NCBI GenBank assembly: GCA_035289385.1
Contig: DATDXI010000048.1
Location: 1 to 8,653, forward strand
DNA length: 8,653 nt
DNA from: JACOZM01 sp035289385
GTDB taxonomy: Archaea > Nanobdellota > Nanobdellia > Woesearchaeales > GW2011-AR9
Direction: 5' to 3'
This document shows, in pieces, positions 1 through 4,158 of the stretch (positions within the stretch are counted from its first letter, which is position 1; the number at the start of each line of letters is the position of its first letter). Both the position numbers and the translations under genes were made by a program. A model generated the notes under the pieces. It saw nothing but the letters and a program-made list of their open reading frames with translations. It was not told the origin of the DNA and made no database searches.

Positions 1-87
1 TTTATCTCTTGTGTTATCACTTGTGTTATCACTGGTGCTATCTCGGACATTATCTCTGGTGCTATCTCTTGTGCTATCTCTTGTTGA
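1..87 (-). repeat. 12-bp coding minisatellite (D-S-T-R units)
   Basis: Consensus on the plus strand is TCTTGTGCTATC. Full copies lie at 7-18, 19-30, 31-42, 43-54, 55-66 and 67-78, with partial copies at 1-6 and 79-87. All are in frame with the minus-strand gene. The ATC triplet (Asp codon GAT) is identical in every copy, while the Arg, Thr and Ser positions drift to Ser, Val and Asn. The copy at 43-54 is the most diverged. The array may continue beyond the window. Confidence 0.9.
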
Positions 88-297
88 TATGCTCCACCAG
101 ATCCAACAGCCTTTTCCTGAGCCGACTGCTTTGCCTTTGATCAGCCCGTCTCCACGTAACAGATTCAAGCGATAGAGAATTTTGATGCGGGTCTCTTTGG
201 GAAGCGCTGTCTCAATTTCTTTCGTCTCTAAAGGCTCGGAAGCTTCCACTAGAAGATTCTGAATAGTAGCACTAAGGCGATCTCCTTTCCCACGCAT
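1..297 (-). CDS. Winged-helix protein with D-S-T-R repeat tail (3' end outside window)
   Basis: The reading frame is open from the ATG at 297 to the window edge (99 codons, no stop seen), so the C-terminus is missing. Residues 1 to about 68 look like a winged helix-turn-helix: MRGKGDRLSATIQNLL (helix 1), LETKEIETAL, then ETRIKILYRLNLLRGDGLI as the likely recognition-helix region, and a wing ending in the aromatic run CWIWW. From residue 71 the sequence becomes a tetrapeptide repeat, STRDSTRDSTRDN and variants, with Asp in every unit. This tail should be disordered. The ATG is chosen because TTTAAAAA (328-321, minus strand) is centred 27.5 bp upstream, predicting a leaderless transcript. I infer a DNA-binding regulator, possibly autoregulated through the palindromes at 329-365; the target is unknown. 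A wHTH inside a larger enzyme or scaffold cannot be excluded because the C-terminus is not visible. Confidence 0.72.
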   Translation of the reverse strand, partial: MRGKGDRLSATIQNLLVEASEPLETKEIETALPKETRIKILYRLNLLRGDGLIKGKAVGSGKGCWIWWSISTRDSTRDSTRDNVRDSTSDNTSDNTRDK

Positions 298-320
298 TGA
301 AGCCTAGAACTATTTTCTGG

Positions 321-365
321 TTTTTAAATCTATCGATAGAGCTATCGAAACATTCATCGATGAAT
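321..365 (-). promoter_or_regulatory. Promoter with palindromic operators of the winged-helix gene
   Basis: On the minus strand the TATA-like box TTTAAAAA (328 to 321) sits 27.5 bp before the ATG at 297. Immediately upstream, over the expected BRE and beyond, are the perfect palindrome TCTATCGATAGA (329-340), an overlapping inverted repeat CGATAG-AG-CTATCG (334-347), and the perfect palindrome ATTCATCGATGAAT (352-365). The first and third share the core ATCGAT and are centred 24 bp apart. Binding here would block TBP/TFB access, so autorepression by the downstream winged-helix protein is a natural inference. Confidence 0.6.
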
Positions 366-452
366 AAAATGAAGCTAAAAATGAAGATAACGAATTTTGG
401 AAGAAGATATGAACAATAGGCGAAAACAGATTTATGATCGTCTTAGTCTTTA

Positions 453-929
453 TCAAACTCTCTTTATCAGAAACATCCACGCTTCATTGCCTGCCGTCGA
501 GACCAGCATCACGATGATCCCGGCTATGAGGACGCCGAGGATGGTAGCCACCAGATAATCTTTGAATTTAAACCCTAAGACATAGGCTCCCAAAGCTGCC
601 GAATAGACTCCTGAGCCTGGTAAGGGAATGCCGATAAAGAGAGCTAAGCCCATAATTCCATATTTTTGGATATACACTTGGATAGCCTGCTGAAGCTTCA
701 TAACCTTTCGTTGATATATCTTATTGAGCCATTCGTTTCTTAAAAAGAGATGGACAAGATTATTCAGAAACCAATACAAGATGACTCCCAGTAAAATGTT
801 GCTGATGACAGCGATAGAAAAAACACTTAGCGCTGACATGCCTGTTTGAAACAGCCCGTAAGGGATGGAAGCCCGCAACTCTAAGAAAGGAAGAAAGGTA
901 ATGCCAATAATAGTCAGGATATCATTCAT
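453..929 (-). CDS. Sm_multidrug_ex-family membrane protein (COG2426)
   Basis: This 158-aa polytopic protein matches the small 'putative multidrug export' family (PF06695/COG2426) in length and motifs. Visible are the N-terminal conserved ELRASIPYG (Glu17, Arg19, Pro23, Gly25), the family signature IPLPGSGVYSAALGAY (about 101-116) in a re-entrant or helical region, and hydrophobic segments at about 3-16, 33-54, 91-119 and 126-144. The family has been compared with the DedA/VTT fold; substrates are not established and the name comes from early annotation. The ATG at 929 is favoured because TTTAAAAA (959-952, minus) is centred 26.5 bp upstream, predicting a leaderless mRNA. It lies 25 bp downstream of the 40-codon zinc-ribbon gene on the same strand, and its TATA box overlaps the end of that gene. 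Confidence 0.85.
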   Translation of the reverse strand: MNDILTIIGITFLPFLELRASIPYGLFQTGMSALSVFSIAVISNILLGVILYWFLNNLVHLFLRNEWLNKIYQRKVMKLQQAIQVYIQKYGIMGLALFIGIPLPGSGVYSAALGAYVLGFKFKDYLVATILGVLIAGIIVMLVSTAGNEAWMFLIKRV

Positions 930-951
930 ATCTTCTGGAAGAACTCAACTC

Positions 952-959
952 TTTTTAAA
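952..959 (-). promoter_or_regulatory. TATA box of the COG2426 gene
   Basis: TTTAAAAA on the minus strand, centred 26.5 bp before the ATG at 929. It overlaps the stop codon of the zinc-ribbon gene (957-955), so the membrane-protein gene probably has its own promoter inside the tail of its upstream neighbour. Confidence 0.5.
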
Positions 960-1077
960 GATTGACATGGTTATGGCAGTAGGGGCAATAGACGCCCTTC
1001 AACCCCATGAAAAGAAATGCTTCAAACCTAAACTTACAATGCGGGCAGTCATAATCTTTGTGAATGATGGGAGTCAC
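955..1077 (-). CDS. 40-aa zinc-ribbon protein, GTG start
   Basis: A short frame reads V/M-TPIIHKDYDCPHCKFRFEA, continues through FLFMGLKGVYCPYCHNHVNL and ends in TAA. Two CxxC knuckles (Cys11/Cys14 and Cys31/Cys34, 16 residues between them) make a compact treble-clef or zinc-ribbon unit, and nearly the whole protein is the zinc site. A TAG directly precedes the GTG at 1077 in frame, so no longer N-terminus is possible and GTG is the only sensible start. TTATAAA (1116-1110, minus) is centred about 36 bp upstream, giving an expected leader of about 10 nt. It lies upstream of the COG2426 gene on the same strand. Function is unknown; nucleic-acid or protein binding are the usual roles of such modules. 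The paired CxxC motifs in an otherwise clean frame are good evidence that this is a real gene despite its size. Confidence 0.75.
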   Translation of the reverse strand: MTPIIHKDYDCPHCKFRFEAFLFMGLKGVYCPYCHNHVNL

Positions 1078-1109
1078 CTAATTGTTTTTTAAAGTAGAAA
1101 GCATATTAG

Positions 1110-1169
1110 TTTATAAGTTTTCTGCACTACTAAAAAAGAACAAAACTCAATTTGTAGAGAATCTCTACA
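1110..1169 (-). promoter_or_regulatory. Promoter of zinc-ribbon gene with upstream 17-bp palindrome
   Basis: TATA element TTATAAA at 1116-1110 (minus). About 37 bp further upstream is an inverted repeat TGTAGAGA-A-TCTCTACA (1153-1169; 8-bp arms, 1-nt centre). The arms are too close to form a good hairpin loop, which argues for a dimeric protein-binding site rather than a terminator. Its position upstream of TATA would suit an activator. Confidence 0.4.
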
Positions 1170-1201
1170 GGTATAGAATTAATACAAAAAAGATGAGTGG
1201 T

Positions 1202-1245
1202 AAAAAAAAGAAGAAAAAAAGAGAATTGAAAAAAAATGAAAAAAA
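1202..1245 (-). terminator. Oligo-T terminator region of the four-TM gene
   Basis: Directly after the stop codon at 1246 the minus strand carries several long T runs (complements of A runs at 1202-1209, 1214-1220, 1229-1236 and 1239-1245). U-rich stretches without a hairpin are the standard intrinsic termination signal of archaeal RNA polymerase. Confidence 0.65.
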
Positions 1246-1626
1246 TTAACTTGATGCCAATTTCCAGATCGCTTTCATCCCGACAATGATCGCGCCAGGC
1301 ACGACAAAGACGACCATGTTGGATAAGATTGACCTTAAATATAATCCCACACCTGGAATCAAGCCCAGATTAACGATGCCTGCAAGCATTAAAGCAATAG
1401 CGGCAATCAAAAAAGGAGTCGTTTCTTTCGCTGTCAGATTAAACAATCCTACGACAAAGCCGAGGAATACTAACGTCGTCACCAAAACTTCCGGTGGCAA
1501 TAAATCCCGGAACATTCCTGTTACGATAGCTATCAACAAGCCTACAAAGAAGGTATAATGGGCAATCCGATGAAGCTCTATTTCCGGCTTCCTTATGAAT
1601 GATCCAGACTTACTCTTTTTTACCAT
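1246..1626 (-). CDS. Small four-helix membrane protein, unknown function
   Basis: This is a 126-aa protein beginning MVKKSKSGSF, with a basic cytoplasmic N-terminus and four hydrophobic segments at about 22-38, 47-65, 73-93 and 102-122. The third contains an LAGIVNLGLIPGVG turn. A longer frame opens at 1692, but the ATG at 1626 is clearly the start: GAGGTGAT (1640-1633, minus) sits 6 nt upstream, and the TATA box TTTATATA (1679-1672) lies inside the would-be N-terminal extension, predicting transcription from about 1649. It is a stand-alone gene followed by oligo-T runs. I recognise no named family; the layout resembles small conserved membrane proteins of DPANN archaea, but that is an impression and not a search result. 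Confidence 0.8.
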   Translation of the reverse strand: MVKKSKSGSFIRKPEIELHRIAHYTFFVGLLIAIVTGMFRDLLPPEVLVTTLVFLGFVVGLFNLTAKETTPFLIAAIALMLAGIVNLGLIPGVGLYLRSILSNMVVFVVPGAIIVGMKAIWKLASS

Positions 1627-1632
1627 GGTACT

Positions 1633-1679
1633 ATCACCTCTACTATAATGTTCTGAATAAATCATTTTTAGTATATAAA
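1633..1679 (-). promoter_or_regulatory. TATA box and Shine-Dalgarno of the four-TM gene
   Basis: TTTATATA (1679-1672) is centred 49.5 bp before the ATG at 1626, so a leader of about 23 nt is expected. That leader contains GAGGTGAT (1640-1633), an extended anti-16S match. Together they decide the start codon. Confidence 0.7.
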
Positions 1680-1716
1680 TCATTCGGTACATGTCAGGGG
1701 TAGGTCGGGCTTAGAA

Positions 1717-2451
1717 TCAAGCAACTTCACGAACATCATCCATCAGTAAAGGTAAAAATTGGTCATACCTCATCGTAGAAGTAGCTTTCCAGAGGTTTCG
1801 TAATGCCTTGTTGCAGGAAAAATGTTCCCAATTTTCATAACGCTCCTTCTCATCAGGCGTCAGCCAGGAAGGATCATCGCCAAACTGCTTCATCTTCAGC
1901 ATGCGCTCCAGAATAGATTGGGCATGCTGCTCCGTCAATGCGCCAACACGCTCTTCTCCAGAGGATTGGCAATAGTCAAGAGTGTTTCTGAAATGAGCGC
2001 CAGCAGGATAGACAGAGCCACGCTTTTCTTCAGAAGAATAGCCCCATAACTGAAGATAATCAACTGTTGGAGAAAGGATTCCTCCTAAAGCATAACTTTT
2101 CTCTTCAGCCAATCTCCGATAAAAATCTCCCAGCAGAAGATCTTTATTTTCTTTAATAGGAGAATCAGAAGAGAGGTTGTTGTCGGAAGGGTTATCAGTG
2201 TTTTCTTCAAGAGCCTTTCGAACAGTTTCAGCGGAAGCAGTAAGGGGTTCAGCTTTTCTTATGCTATCGGCAGTAGAGAGGAATATGACCATGAGATCAT
2301 CTTCTTCCCTCTTTCTGATAGTATCTTCCTCCTTCGTTCTGACTATATCTTTATCTTGTAATGGAAGAATATCTTTATTTTTGATTATTTTAGTATTTTT
2401 TGATCTTTCTGCCTCTTTTTTCATTGGAGAACGAAATATCAGACCATTCAT
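1717..2451 (-). CDS. Hypothetical protein with charged low-complexity N-terminus
   Basis: I do not recognise this 244-aa protein. Residues 10 to about 55 are extremely rich in Lys, Glu, Asp and Arg, with a loose repeat (KNKDI, DKDIV, TKEED, RKREED) that should be disordered or coiled. Residues 56-105 are polar and Ser/Asn/Glu rich. The second half (about 105-244) looks folded, with spaced Trp and aromatic residues (LQLWGYSS, PSWLTPDEKERYENWEHF, LRNLWKA) and amphipathic helices. There are no membrane segments, signal peptide or metal motif. The ATG at 2451 is supported by TATATAAA (2484-2477, minus) 29.5 bp upstream; an alternative ATG lies at 2424. The gene is divergent from the phosphoesterase operon and probably shares its TATA box. 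Strand choice rests on length, promoter position and the protein-like composition of the second half. Confidence 0.65.
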   Translation of the reverse strand: MNGLIFRSPMKKEAERSKNTKIIKNKDILPLQDKDIVRTKEEDTIRKREEDDLMVIFLSTADSIRKAEPLTASAETVRKALEENTDNPSDNNLSSDSPIKENKDLLLGDFYRRLAEEKSYALGGILSPTVDYLQLWGYSSEEKRGSVYPAGAHFRNTLDYCQSSGEERVGALTEQHAQSILERMLKMKQFGDDPSWLTPDEKERYENWEHFSCNKALRNLWKATSTMRYDQFLPLLMDDVREVA

Positions 2452-2476
2452 ATAATTTATGTTTTTCAGTCACCTT

Positions 2477-2484
2477 TTTATATA
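2477..2484. promoter_or_regulatory. Shared bidirectional TATA box (hypothetical / 85-aa gene)
   Basis: TTTATATA on plus reads TATATAAA on minus. Its centre, 2480.5, is 24.5 bp before the plus-strand ATG at 2505 and 29.5 bp before the minus-strand ATG at 2451. No second TATA-like element is visible in the 53-bp gap, so both genes probably initiate from this element with very short or no leaders. Confidence 0.55.
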
Positions 2485-2504
2485 TTCAATAAAATGGAGA
2501 GGAG

Positions 2505-2762
2505 ATGGTCAAGTATACCTTAGCGAAATGCAAAACTAAAGCATCCTATTCCGCAAAATTGGTGCAGAAAGGCAAGCTAAACTTAGATGCTATCAAAAAG
2601 CAGTTCACGGTTAAGGTAGATACACCTATCCTTCTCGTGATCAGTGTTGATGGAATAGAAGTTATCGTTCATGGTTATGGAGAATTGCTCTTCAAGAATT
2701 CTACAGACGTTGAACTTCTGGAAAAATTAGCTAAGAAAATTTATGAAGCGGGACTGCAATAA
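2505..2762 (+). CDS. Small alpha/beta protein upstream of phosphoesterase, unknown function
   Basis: An 85-aa soluble protein. After a basic N-terminus (MVKYTLAKCKTKASY) come predicted beta-strands (QFTVKV, PILLVISV, IEVIVHGYGELLF) followed by a C-terminal helix (DVELLEKLAKKIYEAG). The layout of strands, a G-containing turn, then a long helix resembles one half-repeat of a TBP-like fold, but that is a shape argument only; I do not assign it to a family. The stop is 11 nt before the phosphoesterase ATG, so the two almost certainly share one transcript and may be functionally coupled. The start is set by the TATA at 2477-2484, and GGAGAGGAG abuts the ATG. The overlapping minus-strand frame is a shadow. 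Confidence 0.8.
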   Translation: MVKYTLAKCKTKASYSAKLVQKGKLNLDAIKKQFTVKVDTPILLVISVDGIEVIVHGYGELLFKNSTDVELLEKLAKKIYEAGLQ

Positions 2763-2773
2763 GAGATAATACT

Positions 2774-3478
2774 ATGGAAATTTCCCCAGGAATAACCATC
2801 ATCGGCCCGGCATTGTTCATTCAACGAGAAAAGCTTCTGGTCATCAATGACCTGCATCTGGGCTATGAGCAAGCTTTGCATCAGCAAGGTGTTCTCGCTC
2901 CACGCTTTCAGCTGCAGGAAATCGCTACTCAACTAGAAAAGATCATCAAAACAGTAAAGCCGAAAAAGATGGTGATCAACGGTGATCTGAAACATGAATT
3001 TGGCAGGATATCTTCAGGCGAATGGAGAGACGTGCTGAAATTTATGGATGTTTTCTTACCTCAGGTAGAAGAAATAATCATTATCAAAGGCAATCATGAC
3101 CCCATCATCAAGCCTATTGCAGAAAAGCGCGGGATTCAGGTTGTGTCAGAATATCGTAGGGGAGATATTCTCATAGCTCACGGTGATGAGATCGTCAAGA
3201 CAACAGCGAAAAGAATTGTCATCGGTCATGAACATCCTGCCATCACCATCAGGGAAGGAAGCAAATGGGAAAAGTACAAATGCTTCTTAAAAGGAACATG
3301 GAAGAGAAAAGAGCTTATCGTTGTTCCCAGCTTCAATCCGCTGCTTGAGGGGTCAGACATCCTTCAGGAAAAATTACTGAGCCCATTTTTGAAAGATATC
3401 TCTGCTTTTTCAGTTTATGTTGTTTCTAAAGGAGAAGCGTTTGGCTTTGGAAAAGTGAAAGAGATGAGAAAAAAGTAA
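2774..3478 (+). CDS. SbcD/Mre11-related archaeal phosphoesterase (COG1407)
   Basis: A 234-aa calcineurin-like metallophosphoesterase with all five metal-binding blocks: NDLHLG (Asp26, His28), NGDLKHEFG (Asp71, His74), KGNHDP (Asn107, His108), AHGDE (His136) and GHEHP (His152, His154). The GDLKHEFG block and the overall length match the archaeal 'ICC-like, SbcD/Mre11-related' family (COG1407/TIGR00024). Known relatives hydrolyse phosphomonoesters or diesters with two divalent metals; a nuclease or nucleotidase role is expected, but the physiological substrate is not known. No signal peptide is present, so it is cytoplasmic. It is the second gene of a two-gene operon behind the 85-aa protein. 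It ends convergently with the cupredoxin gene, 61 bp away. Confidence 0.9.
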   Translation: MEISPGITIIGPALFIQREKLLVINDLHLGYEQALHQQGVLAPRFQLQEIATQLEKIIKTVKPKKMVINGDLKHEFGRISSGEWRDVLKFMDVFLPQVEEIIIIKGNHDPIIKPIAEKRGIQVVSEYRRGDILIAHGDEIVKTTAKRIVIGHEHPAITIREGSKWEKYKCFLKGTWKRKELIVVPSFNPLLEGSDILQEKLLSPFLKDISAFSVYVVSKGEAFGFGKVKEMRKK

Positions 3479-3514
3479 CCTATGACTTTCTCTTAATTCA
3501 TAGCTGCGGGGTAG

Positions 3515-3531
3515 AAAAAAATAGGAAAAAA
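3515..3531 (-). terminator. Oligo-T terminator of the cupredoxin gene
   Basis: Two A runs on plus (3515-3521 and 3526-3531) are T7 and T6 tracts on the minus strand, starting about 9 nt after the cupredoxin stop codon. This is a typical archaeal U-rich terminator. On the plus strand the same gap has only a weak CTATGA/TCATAG inverted repeat (3480-3485/3498-3503), with no T run after it. Confidence 0.55.
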
Positions 3532-3539
3532 TAAGAAAT

Positions 3540-4100
3540 TTATTCCACGACCAAATTCCCTTTCATCCCCATGTTTCTATGGCTTCCCACACTGCAGTAA
3601 TATTCAAACGTTCCTTTCTTGTCGGCAACGAATTCGACAGAAGTTAGTGTTCCTGGATTTACTTTCTTTGTGGCAGCGCTGAATTCGTCAATAACCCAGT
3701 CATGAAGCCCTTCCTCGCTGGAAAATTCTATCTTGACCGTATCTCCTTGCTTCACCCGCAATGAAGGATTGTTTTCTCCATTTATCTTATAATAAAAGTA
3801 TCCCCCCACTACTTTGAACGTATGAGTGGTAGCTGTATTCGTTGGAGCAGCATCTGCTGGCTCTGCAGCTTGAACAGTACGAGGTTCGGCTGCCACTTCT
3901 GTATCTGCTGAAGGTTCATCCTGAACTTCACCAGCATTATCTTCAACAACAACATTAGAATTATCACTACTACCTTCATTGACAACATCATTAGCGGGCA
4001 ATGGTGTTGATATACCATCATCGATAATTTTTCCACTACATCCTAAACCCATAACAGTTACTACCAATAGCAGCAATACAACAAATATCTTTAATTTCAT
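3540..4100 (-). CDS. Plastocyanin/azurin-like cupredoxin, surface lipoprotein
   Basis: This is a 186-aa exported protein in three parts. Residues 1-20 are a signal peptide (MKLKIFVVLLLLVVTVMGLG) followed by Cys21, a probable lipid-attachment Cys with an imperfect lipobox (Gly at -3). Residues 22 to about 90 are an acidic Ala/Pro/Thr/Asn linker, low in complexity, likely a cell-surface stalk. Residues 93-186 are a cupredoxin domain with a type-1 copper site: His133 (GLHDW), Cys169, His174 and Met179 in CSVGSHRNMGMKG, spacing Cys-x4-His-x4-Met. The family shuttles electrons on the outer face of the membrane; no partner oxidase or reductase is in the window. The ATG at 4100 is preferred over one at 4130 because GAGGTG lies 4 nt upstream and the longer form would bury the signal peptide and begin within the promoter repeat. 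Confidence 0.88.
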   Translation of the reverse strand: MKLKIFVVLLLLVVTVMGLGCSGKIIDDGISTPLPANDVVNEGSSDNSNVVVEDNAGEVQDEPSADTEVAAEPRTVQAAEPADAAPTNTATTHTFKVVGGYFYYKINGENNPSLRVKQGDTVKIEFSSEEGLHDWVIDEFSAATKKVNPGTLTSVEFVADKKGTFEYYCSVGSHRNMGMKGNLVVE

Positions 4101-4104
4101 AAGG

Positions 4105-4157
4105 CACCTCTCTATCTTTGGAAATGACAATCTTATAAAAAGACAATCTTATAAAAA
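4105..4157 (-). promoter_or_regulatory. Tandemly duplicated TATA promoter of the cupredoxin gene
   Basis: A perfect 16-bp direct repeat, GACAATCTTATAAAAA on plus, occupies 4126-4141 and 4142-4157 with no spacer. On the minus strand each copy supplies a TATA box (TTTTTATAAG). The distal box is centred 51.5 bp and the proximal 35.5 bp before the ATG at 4100. Predicted start sites are about 4126 and 4110, so leaders would differ by 16 nt. The Shine-Dalgarno sequence GAGGTG occupies 4110-4105, inside the long leader and at the very 5' end of the short one. The repeat begins 1 nt after the end of mutM. Confidence 0.6.
4126..4157. repeat. Perfect 16-bp tandem direct repeat
   Basis: Two identical, adjacent 16-mers (4126-4141 and 4142-4157). 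Each contains a full TATA element for the minus-strand cupredoxin gene. Confidence 0.95.
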
Positions 4158-4158
4158 T

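Noticed and set aside
369..382. 14-nt sequence ATGAAGCTAAAAAT repeated at 8481-8494.
   Set aside because: A single AT-rich 14-mer match is close to chance for this window and neither copy has matching flanks; I do not call it a repeat family.
396..545. Short plus-strand frame from ATG at 396 running into the COG2426 gene.
   Set aside because: Most of it is antisense to a well-supported membrane-protein gene and its sequence has no recognisable protein character.
1193..1249. Plus-strand 18-codon frame starting ATG AGT GGT and then almost all Lys codons.
   Set aside because: It is the complement of the oligo-T terminator of the minus-strand membrane-protein gene; the poly-Lys composition comes from the A runs, and I saw no promoter or Shine-Dalgarno for it.
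1627..1692. N-terminal extension of the four-TM protein from the ATG at 1692.
   Set aside because: The TATA box and a strong GAGGTGAT lie within it, so transcription should start downstream of 1692 and translation at 1626.
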